Shown here: positions 11,586-21,669 of the stretch, piece after piece
Numbering within the stretch: the first letter of the stretch is position 1
How the letters are laid out: each line of letters starts with the position of its first letter
Source: Portulaca oleracea
Lineage: Eukaryota > Streptophyta > Magnoliopsida > Caryophyllales > Portulacaceae
Reading direction: 5' to 3'
NCBI GenBank assembly: GCA_029582165.1
Contig: CM055877.1
Location: 28,850,241-28,914,240, forward strand
Length of the DNA: 64,000 bases
The notes under the pieces: model-generated
Told to the model about the DNA's origin: nothing
Seen by the model: the letters and a program-made list of their open reading frames with translations, nothing else
Database searches by the model: none
Position numbers and translations under genes: made by a program

Positions 11586-11603
11586 CTTGGGAGGCAACCC
11601 AAG
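11586..11603 (+). promoter_or_regulatory. Conserved hairpin CTTGGG-AGGCAA-CCCAAG
   Basis: Perfect 6-bp stem and the same AGGCAA loop as at 8598-8615. It follows the gag-like stop codon by about 24 bp. Confidence 0.6.
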
Positions 11604-13345
11604 CGTTTAATTGCTTTATTAGGTTTTATTTTGTTCCTTTAATTTTCTTATTTTTTTTAGAGTGTGATGCATTATGTCGTTTCCCTCTTGTGCATGTTAC
11701 CCTTACTCGAAATGCATTACGGACACTGCTTTGTCCAAGCATGGGGGGGTTTGGGTTGATTGTCTTAAAATCATGTGCTTGAGTGAGACTGACGTTTATA
11801 GTTGCATATTTCTTAGTGTCTTTTTGTGTTTGTTAGGCATTGAATTTGCATCTAGGTTGCATATAGGAGTAGTTTTCTTGCTTTCTTGCTAAAAGTTTAG
11901 AAATAAAAAAAATTAGGATAGTCTTTCGCCTTCGAGAGGTGTGTTTGGATTGTCATTGCAAGTGTGTACTCATGAGATTTTATTGGCTTGATGTAGATGA
12001 TAAGAGAGATTTGGTTGTTTGTTTGACTTAGGCTGCCTGTCTTGATTGTGATTCATCTAGTCTTGATCAATTCCTGTGCATGATAATGAAATTCCTATGT
12101 TTGGTACATCAAAGGAACTAGTTGTAGTGATTGTGGTAGGGTAACCCGTGAGACCTTTTGAGCCTAAAAGACTATCATTTTTATAGTCTCTTTTTCTTTT
12201 AAGTGTGACCTTACCATGTTTGCATCTCTAGAACTTGATTTGACTCTCTTTGAAACCGCATTTGACTTGTGCATTATGTTAATATGATTGAGGCCCATAT
12301 TGTAGCAACAAAGCCAAAAAGCCACCAAACAATATGACCCCTTTTTGCTAGCCCTTTACTAACCATTTTTCCTGTCTTGTTGTACCCTATAAGTGTGCAC
12401 CCTTGGCATGTTCTTAATTCCTTACCCTTTAGCCAAGTTAGTGGAGCAACAATTCAGTTGGGGGACAGTTTTAAAGTCTAATTGTTGGTGACTTTGTTGG
12501 TTAGTTTGCTTGATGAGGGAAGCATTGCTCATAATCGTTATTTATCCCCTCTTTCCAGTCGAGGTTGAAATTGGTTTGATGGGAAATGAGTCGTTTCTAT
12601 ATTTATCTATGTTATTCACCACAAAGAAAAAAAAGGAATGAAAAGTATATAAAAAAAGAAAAAGAAAAAAAGGAGAAGTTTTGAGGAATAAGGTGAATAG
12701 CATGGTGGTTTTCTTGCTTATATTGACTCTTCTGTTATTTTGCTTTGATGGGGAAGGCATTTATGCTTCATTGCGGTGTGATGTAAGAGGTGTTGTGCTA
12801 TATGTATTGGGAATGTTGCTCTTTAGGTCCTTGGCTCTTAGCTCCACATTACCCAAATGAATTCATTCCTTACCCTACACCTAAACCCCATTACAACCCT
12901 TGAAAAGTCCTCATGATTAACTTTTATGCATGTTGTCTATAACGGTAGAGAATCGAGACTCTTGTCAAGCTTATGGTAGGTTGTTTACATTGGTTGAAGG
13001 TTTTGAGCGAACCGTTATATCTTTTGCAAACACATGAGGGGAGTGATTCACATACCCTAAAGTGAGGTCCTACCGATCCCAACTAGTTCGCCAAACATGT
13101 GAATGAATTTTGATTGCATTTGAGTTGTGATGGATTAGTTGTGTTGCTTCATGACATGTGATTCTATTTTCGAACAACAATTTTTGTTTCAATTTGAATC
13201 TTATTCTCGCTAGGGAGTCCTTGAGTGTATGGTTGCTTGGGTAATCCTATATGCCCCTTTAATTGGAGGAGGTATGATTAGTTTCTTTTCAAGTCTTTTC
13301 ATCTTGTTTTGAGCCTTGTACTTGCTTGGGGACAAGCAAGGAGTA
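11604..13345 (+). other. Long 3' non-coding region of the pol-less element
   Basis: No coding region. From about 11900 onward it aligns by eye, block by block, with 17900-19450 of the surrounding Athila-type element. Shared blocks include CCCGTGAGAC, CTCTAGAACTTG, TATGATTGAGGC and AACACATGAG. A purine-rich tract lies at 12620-12680. A hairpin with a conserved loop is at 12169-12189. Confidence 0.65.
12169..12189 (+). promoter_or_regulatory. Hairpin AGACTAT-CATTTTT-ATAGTCT
   Basis: Perfect 7-bp stem with loop CATTTTT. The counterpart at 18265-18285 is GACTAAT-CATTTTT-ATTAGTC. One base pair has been gained or lost on both sides of the stem together while the loop is unchanged, which suggests selection on RNA structure. 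Confidence 0.55.
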
Positions 13346-13359
13346 AGCATGGGGGCATT
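13346..13359 (+). other. Polypurine tract of the pol-less element
   Basis: AGCATGGGGGCATT lies directly before the TGATAACTGC of the partial 3' LTR, where plus-strand synthesis would start. Confidence 0.65.
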
Positions 13360-13466
13360 TGATAACTGCGTTTCAAGACTATGTGTTTGGGGGTTTTCAA
13401 TAGTGAATTAGGGATAGTTTTGAGTGTGAACCTTGACCTTGATCTGCTACTACGTACACCGTGCGC
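13360..13466 (+). repeat. Remnant of the forward 3' LTR
   Basis: About 80 bp of U3 start, then a jump to the last part of U5 (GCTACTACGTACACCGTGCGC). The middle of the LTR, roughly 1.35 kb, is missing. It ends where the inverted LTR begins. Confidence 0.75.
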
Positions 13467-13474
13467 AAAAAACT

Positions 13475-14947
13475 TGACAGGGCCGCAACCGCACGGTGTA
13501 CGTAGTAGCAGGTCAAGGTCGATCCCACAGGGACTCACTTAGCAGCACAATAAACTAATTTCTATCTCGATTGCTAAGCTAATAAGGATTTGGGTTTTGG
13601 TAATGATTTAACAATTAAATAAAACTAATAAAGCAGGAAAAATTAATCTAATGTTCTAATCAAGAAAGAAAGACTTCTAGGGAGATGCTAACCTAACAAC
13701 GAGTTCGATTACTAAAACCTAGCCTGCACAATCATACATTCAAGAATGAATCAAGAATCAATAACCTCTAAATCCTATCGCCCTTTCGATGCTAAATAGA
13801 ATTATTCTAAACAACCTAATCAACAACTTTCGTGTGCCTTTTAGGTTAAATAGAATTGAAGGTCTCAAAAGGTCAGGTTATCTAATGATTCCCTAGTTCA
13901 CTACTCCTTTTTCAACTTTCACAATCCTAGGTAGACAAGTTGGTAGTCAGATTACCCTAATTCACCTTTCAGTACTTCTCAGATTAATCTCAAACTTACA
14001 AATATCCAAGACCTTAAGAATACTCATAAACATGGTAAACACAACCTTCTATTGATTCTAATCAAGAATTCATGCACAAACTAATAACAATTAATCAAAC
14101 CACATTGTTTCGGGTTGCAAAACCCTAGAGTTCAAAGAAACTACTCACTCATATTCAATGAAAACACAAAACAAGTTCCAATCATCACAATTGAATCTCA
14201 AAACTAAGAAGGAAATCGAAAAGAAAGAATAGAATTGCGAAGAATACAACCCCTCCAGCCTTTCGATCCCGGGGTAGAACCTTCTCCGCAAACATCGCTC
14301 CTTTCCTTTGCGAATCTTGATCTTGGTTTCTTTTGAATCGATTCGGTCTTGAATCTTGATGGTGGGGAAGAGGAGTAGAATGGAAGTATTAGGGCTCTCT
14401 TTTCTCTCCTTGACGGCCATAGAATGAAGGAAAACTGATAGAAATTGAATCCCCCTTGAAAAATCGTTGCTTCCTTCCTTTTCTACTTGCGAAAACAACC
14501 GCTCTACATTGGCAGTCCGCCTCGGTCCGTACAGTCCGTACATGGACCGTGGTGATCACCACGGGCTGCCCGAGGTTGCCACTGTTTCGTTTCTTTCTTC
14601 TTTCCTTCGCAAAAAATGAGTTGGGCACAAGGAGCTGAACCACCACGGACCGTGGCCACCACCTTGGGCTGCCCGAGGTTGCTGCTGCCCGGCCATTCCT
14701 TGCTCCTTTCCGTCCCAAATTTGTACAACGGTTTGGGTTTGACATGTAGAGGTCCGTGGTATATTCATTCTTGCCTGAAGTTGACAGAAAGTTGGTGTTT
14801 TGGCCTCAAAACCTACAAATTCACATCAAAAACAACAACACCAAGTGTAGTAGAGAAATTGGAATAAAAATCAAGGTTCACACTCAAAACTATCCCTAAT
14901 TCACTATTGAAAACCCCCAAAAACATAGTCATGAAACGCAGTTATCA
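13475..14947 (-). repeat. Full-length inverted LTR
   Basis: Reverse complement of 8812-10284, 1,473 bp. It starts at the U5 end, preceded by AAAAAACT (13467-13474), which is the complement of the linker between LTR and PBS. The inverted copy therefore begins at the edge of the tRNA primer site, the point where minus-strand synthesis starts. Confidence 0.85.
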
Positions 14948-15537
14948 GGAAGCTAAGGAGAAGAGGGACGAGGAACAATTGAAATTTTTTAAGTCTGGGA
15001 GCGTAGCGTTCGCTACGCAGCGCGTAGCGCTCGTTACAGATCGATTCCTGACTTTCTGCCTCGCAACTATTTCGGGCATAGCGTTCGCTACGCAGAGCGT
15101 AGCGCTCGTTACGGATCGATTCCCAGATTTTCGGCACCAGGCGTAGCGAACGCGACGCACCCGCGTAGCGAACGCGACGCCCAAATTTTACGCAGAATGT
15201 AAAGGGGAAATCCGGCCCCCTCTTCATTTCCCTTCACTTTTCACTCCCAAATCGCCTCACCCTCTTATTTCCTCTCCAACATTCCACAACCCTAACCCTC
15301 AAAACCACCATCTTCATCCTTCTCTACTCATTCTCCACCAAAAAGACCATCACTCTTCCTCCATAAAGTCCATTTCCACTCTTCTCTTCTCACCTTTTGC
15401 AACTCAACATACCCCTTTTCACTTTCTTCCTCTAGCATTTGAACTCTTTATTGAGTTGGGTTTTAGAGGAAGCAAAGCTTGAATCTTCCAAGCATTCTCT
15501 CAAGCATTCATTCCCAAAGGAAGAAAAAGGGAAAAAA
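14948..15537 (+). other. Leader of the env-like ORF with palindrome cluster
   Basis: Resumes the Athila-type element after the nested insertion. Positions 15000-15180 hold six or more GTAGCGTTCGCTAC-like motifs, also seen in the LTR U3. It then becomes C/T-rich (15215-15420), which resembles a polypyrimidine region before a splice acceptor. No coding region is seen before the ATG at 15538. Confidence 0.45.
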
Positions 15538-16956
15538 ATGCCTCCACGACCTAGCAAGAGGGTGCGGGATGGAGCTTCATCCTCAAGGGCATCACCCATT
15601 ATTGATCAAGAAGATGAAGGTAATGACTTCCCCGATTTTCCTACCCAAAAAGCTGAGCCTTTACGCTTAAGTTCGCATGCTAGGCATAGAGTTACTGTTC
15701 AAAATGATAGGCATGCTCGAAGATTAACACGGTTCAAAACTAGGAACATATGTTTTCCTTATGTTTATGATGTTGAAACGTGCAATGAACAGTACTTGGG
15801 GCCTAGCATGGAACGTTTAATTGGGGTAATGGGGTGGGAGCAATTCGTTCAAATTCGTGCACCCTCGAGGGATCAAGCAATTTATGAGTTCCTTTCATCT
15901 TTTGAGTTGTTGAATGATGGGACAACTGATGCATGTTTTACTGCGTGGGTGGGCAACAAGCCCATTGAGTGTGATCTTGTGAAGTTTAATAACTTGTTGG
16001 GTTTGCCGAACGGAGGCTTAACCTATGGCCAAGCCTCGGTCTTCAATGAGGGGGAGGCTATGCGGGAAATAACATGTTGGCGGAGAACTTTAGTTAGGGC
16101 CCCAAATGGGGAGGTATTGTATTATGATGTTCGGGGTTCCAAATCTTGAGATTTTTGTAATCCTGCCATTAGGGTCTTCCATAGGTTAATTACAAATTCA
16201 GTTTTCGCACGGGATGACGGTAGGGAGAAGGTGCGGAAAGACGACCTAGCTATTTTGTACCATGCTTTACATGGTCGCCGAGTCAACACGGGATCGTGTA
16301 TTCTGCATCAACTTAAGCAAATGTCTACCGATGGTGCCGGAACTTGTATAGCGTTGGGTCACATTATTACCCACTTCCTACACCAGTATGGGGGCCCGAT
16401 AACCCCATACCTTGGCCGTTGCGATACGCACCACATTCCAGAACCTATGGACAGCGACCGCCTCCGCCACTTCCGTTTTTTCTCCATGAATCCATCGCCT
16501 CCAGTACTCCTCTACCACCATGGGTCCGTCCCCAAAGCTGTGACTACTCTCCGGAACCAACAAGCCCCTCGTTTAATTGATGTGCGGGATCAAAACAATT
16601 GGTCTTACGGGCAGGAGCGAACTCCTAGGCTTGTTGGTGGGGATAGGGGGTTCATGATGCCCCACTTTGAGAGGGAGTTGGAGCAGCTGCGGGAGGCGGC
16701 TGAAAATCAACGCGGGGCACCGAGGCGAGGTGCAGAGAGGGCGGCCCAAGAAGAGAATGTTTTGGAGCAAGGACAAGGGTCGGGAGGACAAGACGGCTGG
16801 GTTTTGCGTCAAGAGGATTTTGATGGGCTGAGAAATGACGTGAGGGACCTTGCCGGTTCCATGAATCAAATGATAATTGCCCAAACACGAACCTATGACT
16901 CCTTGACGCAATTAAACAATCGGGTGGGTCGCTTGGAGAACATCGCGGATGACTAG
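15538..16956 (+). pseudogene. Athila-type ORF3 (env-like position), one internal stop
   Basis: A 472-codon frame starting MPPRPSKRVRDG, broken only by a TGA at 16147-16149 (codon 204), after which the same frame stays open to 16956. The N-terminus is basic and Ser-rich. The middle (RNICFPYVYDVETC, WEQFVQIRAPSRDQAIYEF, LVKFNNLLGLPNGG) resembles the plant transposon/Athila ORF family found downstream of integrase. The C-terminus has a Glu/Arg-rich stretch and a predicted coiled coil (LRNDVRDLAGSMNQMI, then LTQLNNRVGRLENI). I see no clear signal peptide or transmembrane helix, so calling it an envelope protein would rest on position only. The ATG follows a purine-rich stretch. Confidence 0.65.
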
Positions 16957-18264
16957 GCCTACTACCACTACGTTGTCATGGGTCATCCGCCGCGTGATCC
17001 GGGATGGGTCAACCCGTACTGCCCACCACCTCCTCCCCCTGAAGGAGATCCACCCCCATGATTGTAAGCTTTATCCCCTCCCCACTCTCTCTCTCTTTAT
17101 TTGATTTATCATTTGATTGTTTGTGGGGTGGTGTGCATCTAGTGGGTGGGTGGGACGTTCTTGTGTTCCCGTCCCTTGACGGTTTTATCGACGATTTTGT
17201 TGTCCTATCTGTGATCACCGTCCATCCCTACCTTCATCCATCTTCCATCATTTTTAGGTTGGTTTTGGTTAATCACTTGCACTTAGCTCCATCAAGTGCA
17301 AGGTGATGTTTCACCCTCAACAAGTCGCCTCAAATTGATTGAGAACGAGGTTGAGGTTACCCAGGCAATGTATATAGCTTTGTTCTTGCATATAGATTTG
17401 TTTCTTGCATTTTCCTTTGTCCATTTGACATCTTTGTATATTTCTTTTGCATGTAGATTCGATTGCATTTCGATACGTTGCATTTTTCTTCTAACCTTGT
17501 TAGTCTTAGCCTTTCTTTTGTGATCGTGGTCCGAACTTTGGTTACACATTGGAAACATACAAGGTACGTTCGTTCCACCCTTTTCTCTTTTTTGTATATA
17601 TTTCTGTGTTTTTGTTTGTATAGTTTGTTTTCTTTTTGCATGCTTGTTTTTCTTTTTGGTGGCGCACCCCTAGTATGCTCTGTGTTGGGTTTTCTTGTTG
17701 TTGGAGCCGTGTGGGCTCGGGGCGCCACCCCTTTTTATGTGTTAGATGTTAGTATATATGTTTGCTTGTTTTCCTTTAGGTGTTTGTACATATGTTTGTT
17801 TTTCCTAGTTTTTCTACCCTTCATGAGACACCCTTCCCACAATGAGGACATTGTGGATTTTAAGTGTGGGGGGGAGATCATTATGTTTTGGGTAGAGCAC
17901 CTAGTCTTTTTGAATCCTTTTTGTTTCTTTTTCTTTCTTAGAAAAGTTCATGAAAAAAAAAAGTGAAAAAGTGCTAAAATTTTTTAAAAAAAATAATTAG
18001 AATGTCATTAGGTTAGGTTAGGTAATCCTCCGGTGATGATTGTAGGCTAAGTAGTGCCTCTTGTAGCTTGGTTTAACCTTTGCATAGCCGACTGTGATTC
18101 AAAGCTTTTGAAAAGAATTTTCGAAAACATCTTGATTTGGGATTGCATTTTGATAGTAAATATTGATAGCCCTTCTTGACCCATTGATGTGAGCTTTGCA
18201 TATGAACGTTTATGTTCTCTGATTGGTTGTTGAGCACAAACCCGTGAGACTACTAAGCCAAAAC

Positions 18265-18285
18265 GACTAATCATTTTTATTAGTC
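18265..18285 (+). promoter_or_regulatory. Hairpin GACTAAT-CATTTTT-ATTAGTC
   Basis: Perfect 7-bp stem, same loop and same upstream CCCGTGAGAC block as the hairpin at 12169-12189 of the nested element. Confidence 0.55.
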
Positions 18286-19644
18286 TCGTATCCCCATGTG
18301 AGACTCAACCTTGGTTGCGATCTCTAGAACTTGCTTTTCATCTCTTTGAAACTGCATTTTGCATCGTGCATTGACAATATGATTGAGGCATTCATTCTCG
18401 CTTATTTTAGCTACATAGCCAAATAGCCACCCGAATCATGTAATTTCCCACCTTTAACCCTTCTTTTAGCCTTTGATTACTCCTTCCCTTTGAAATAAAC
18501 CGAAATTTCAAACCATGGCCGAGTGCATATCTTCCAACCCTAAGTCATTGCTTGGAGTTATTGAAGTGCGACTAGTAGGGTTGCTTGTGAATATTTCCAT
18601 AGAGTGGCATGTTGGGAATGTCATGGTTAGGATGTGATGGGTTGTTCCCACTTACGTAGCTCTAAATTAGCTTGATTGGGTTATTGAAACCCGCCGAGTT
18701 TTGTGCTTTGTATTTAATCCTCTCTTTATTCACACGCTTCTAAAGAAAAAAAAGAGAAAGAAAGAAAAAGCAAATCAAAGGAAGCAAAAATCGAAAAAAA
18801 AGAAAAAGAAAAGAAAAGAAAAAAAAGAAGAAAGAAAAAAAAAAGAAAAAAAAGGAAGCAAAAGTGTGATGGCAAATGAGGAATCTAGTTTTGAGGCGGT
18901 TTCAAATAAATGTTTCGGGTTCATTGTAATTGCTTATGGGTGAGTAAGGTTCAATAACATTGCGTGAACTTGGCGAAGTATAACTCCAAGCTTGGCTTCG
19001 AGCTCCACTTATCCAAATACTTTCCGTCCCTTACCCCTATCCTTAGCCCCGTTACAACCCCTTCAAAGACCTCTTGATTGTCATTTGCATTTTGCATCTA
19101 GCGGCGGAGAATTGAGATGATTAGCAAGCATATGGTAGATTGTTTCCTAGGCTAGAGTATTGAGAGAACCAGACATCATTTCCATTTTCAAAACACATGA
19201 GCGGAGTGTTTCCACATCCCCAAGAGTGAGGTTTGCTCTTAGCTATCTTAGTTTCATACTCATACATGTGCTTTCTCACTAATTTGGTGACGGAGGGGTG
19301 ATTGATTTGATCTTGATGGTGTAACTCCCCTAAATCCTTTTCGAAAATTTTCCTCTTTCTTGTGCCAAATTATTTTAATCACTTTCGACTGTGTTTTGGT
19401 TAGGCCTAGTTGCTTGAACGTTCTGCTAACGCTTACTTGTTGGGGTTAAAAAATCTTTAGGATTGACATTCTTTCAACCTAAGTGTTCTTAATTGTTTAT
19501 GTTTGCCCCTTCTTTTTGTTTGGTAATGCCGGTTGGGTGTCTAGGTGCGTTTTTATGAGCTTAGTATCTTCTTCTTCTCCTTTGTTTTTTTTTTTTGGTT
19601 TTGTTTTTTCACTCTCCATTTCCTTCTTTCTTCCATTTCTTCTC

Positions 19645-19803
19645 ATGGCTTTTGTGATTAGAGCCGCTATAAACCCTCCCGAGACCCACCTCGTCCACCC
19701 GGGCTACCCGGCGTTTAAAGGGCTTGATGCATGTGCTAAATGCATCCGCGATTCCTGCGAAAGTGAGTTAGTTGTTTTGTTTTGTTCTAGTTTCTTTTGT
19801 TAG
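19645..19803 (+). CDS. Small ORF near the 3' end, unknown
   Basis: A 52-codon ORF beginning MAFVIRAAINPPETHLVHPG and containing CAKC. It is locally more GC-rich than the flanks. I see no counterpart in the related 3' region of the nested element. Not recognised. It may be chance or a remnant of captured sequence. Confidence 0.2.
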   Translation: MAFVIRAAINPPETHLVHPGYPAFKGLDACAKCIRDSCESELVVLFCSSFFC

Positions 19804-19828
19804 GTTTGGCTCGGGACGAGCAAAAGGC

Positions 19829-19842
19829 TAAGTGTGGGGGGG
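19829..19842 (+). other. Polypurine tract of the Athila-type element
   Basis: TAAGTGTGGGGGGG lies directly before the TGTTTAG start of the next LTR. Confidence 0.7.
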
Positions 19843-21523
19843 TGTTTAGTCCCAATTTAGGGGCTAAATACCACTCATTTACGCTCAAGTCTATGGCCGT
19901 TCCCTGATAAAATGGTTATTTATTACGTGTTTTGTGATTTTTAGGTATTAAGTTCGGAGAATAATAAAAGGGGGCGAAGTTGCGGAAAAAGGCGATAACT
20001 CGGTCATCCCGAGACCTTTGGAGTCGATTTGATGCCGTGGTGAAGACCCGGGAAGCAAGGGAGACCAGCCGTGCGTAAAGGAGAGGGATTTCGGGCCAAA
20101 AGGCTAAGTATGGGGGCATCCAGGCTCGTAGCGTTCGCTACAACAGCTGTAGCGATCGCTACGCCCCCATACTTAGATGGAAGATCACTTGAAGAGCGTA
20201 GCGGTCGCTACGCCTATTGTAGCGATCGTTACGAGCCCAGGCAGAAGGTTCTGCCCAAGGCCGTAGCGGTCGCTACCCCATTCATAGCGCCCGCTATGAT
20301 GAAGCCCTGATTTTCAAAGTTTTCTGTGGCGTTAGCTCGCCCTCCGTCGCGTTCGCTACGGATGATTGACTGGGTCGCGACGCTGGGCATAGCGGACGCC
20401 TTTGAGCTGAAATGTTCGCCTGCTTTGGGTCGTAACGAACGCTACGATGTCTGTAGCGTTCGCGACGACCTTATTTCCTGCATAATTTTCGGCCAAAACG
20501 ACAGTGTTCTGACCCTTCTTCCCCTTTGTTTAATCAGCTCGTCATGTCATTTCAAAAGGGAGGTTTTTTTTCTGGAGCTTTATTTTCTTTCTCTTTACAT
20601 CTTCTATTTTTCAAGAGTTTTAGGATTAGCTTTTGGGGGATTAACTTCTATTTTGTTGATTAATTACTTTCTTCAATCAAGTCCAATTGCTCTTCATCAT
20701 TTGGGTATTATTGCTCTTCATTTATTGCCAATTTGTTGCTCATCCATTTAGGTATAATCTCTTTTCTCCTCATTTTAATGTTTCCAAATGCTTTGTTGCT
20801 TGTTTTTAGTGTAGTTTTATGTTGTTAATCATAGTGGTTAGTTTTAATATCCATCCTTTGAGTAGAACCATGCTAGGGTTTTATTGGTTGTGTGTTGCTA
20901 ATTTCTCAACCATGTCTAGAGGCTAATCTTCCTTGAGGTGAGGGGGTGATTAAGGCCTTAATGGGTTTTGGCTAAGGTGTTTATTGATTAAAGTGTGTTT
21001 TAGTTGGAGGAGTCTATTTCCACTTGGTGTCTTCTCATTGGGGGTGGCGGTTCAAGGTCCGAGAGCTATTTGAATCGTTATACACTGAATGGGAAGCCTA
21101 GAGTGGGATAGTTAGGTCTACGCTTACGAGAGTAAGTGTAGGCTTAACTAGGAATTAACGCGATTCTCAACCCCGATGGTCCATGGTGGACATAGGGTAG
21201 TTATTTTGAATGTTCCTCGAGGGAGGAGATTCATCGTGGCCCCTTTCCCACGTTGTTCCATGGATAAATCCAACTTTATGCGCTTTAGTCATGAAAACTT
21301 CTTGATCAAAGATTCCGTTAAGTGTCTAAAACTCCCGAACCTCTCTTTGTCTAATTATCACCTAGTTAATCTTCTTTCTAGTTTTAATTTTGTTATAATC
21401 AAAGTGATCTTTGCTCCGTAATTTATTTCTTGATTCAAGGCTAAAACCGAAACAAAATACGAGAATTTAGGCCACAGGCTCCCTGAGTTCGACAATTTAC
21501 ACCGGCCTGCAAACCGCTGTACA
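19843..21523 (+). repeat. Middle LTR of the compound element
   Basis: 1,681 bp, homologous over its length to 1485-3175. It follows a polypurine tract, as a 3' LTR does, but is also followed by a PBS and gag, as a 5' LTR is. It is therefore shared between two tandem copies. The U3 palindromes are better preserved here at several CG sites than in the first LTR. Confidence 0.85.
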
Positions 21524-21528
21524 CAAAA

Positions 21529-21546
21529 TGGCGCCGTTGCCGGGGA
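21529..21546 (+). other. Second Athila-type primer-binding site
   Basis: TGGCGCCGTTGCCGGGGA, identical to 3181-3198. Confidence 0.8.
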
Positions 21547-21669
21547 GCTAGTGCCCCTAGCTCCTCGTTGTTTTGTTTCTAGGTTTTTGTTTTGAATCCT
21601 TCTACCTGCTTGAGGTTTTGTGAGTCTAGGTCCTAGGATAATTTTACGCGTCCTTGTTGTTGGTGTTGT

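Larger units (their letters stand above)
8812..14947 (+). mobile_element. Pol-less Ty3-type element with an inverted right LTR
   Basis: Starts TGATAACTGC and ends GCAGTTATCA, so both ends are the U3 end of the same LTR. Flanks are AGAAG (8807-8811) and GGAAG (14948-14952), a 5-bp duplication with one mismatch. Parts: forward LTR 8812-10284, PBS, gag-like ORF, long non-coding 3' region, polypurine tract, a 107-bp remnant of a forward 3' LTR (13360-13466), then a full LTR in reverse orientation (13475-14947) preceded by the 8-bp LTR-to-PBS linker. There is no protease, RT or integrase, so it needs proteins from a relative. Its 3' non-coding region is clearly homologous to that of the host Athila-type element. 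Confidence 0.8.
16957..19828 (+). other. 3' non-coding region of the Athila-type element
   Basis: No long conserved coding region. Contains a GTGTGGGGGGGAG tract at 17866 that resembles a polypurine tract but is not next to an LTR, an A/G-rich stretch at 18740-18862, and the homology block shared with 11900-13345. Long non-coding DNA between the last ORF and the 3' LTR is typical of Athila elements. Confidence 0.65.

Noticed and set aside
15538..16956. Envelope glycoprotein function for ORF3
   Set aside because: I see no signal peptide, transmembrane segment or fusion-peptide-like stretch. Only the position after integrase suggests it, so the name was kept neutral.
17866..17880. GTGTGGGGGGGAG as a second terminal polypurine tract
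   Set aside because: No LTR start follows. It may be an internal tract, but nothing shows use as a primer.
18701..18943. Lys-rich 80-codon ORF
   Set aside because: It reads an A/G-rich tract in the 3' non-coding region and has no conserved feature.
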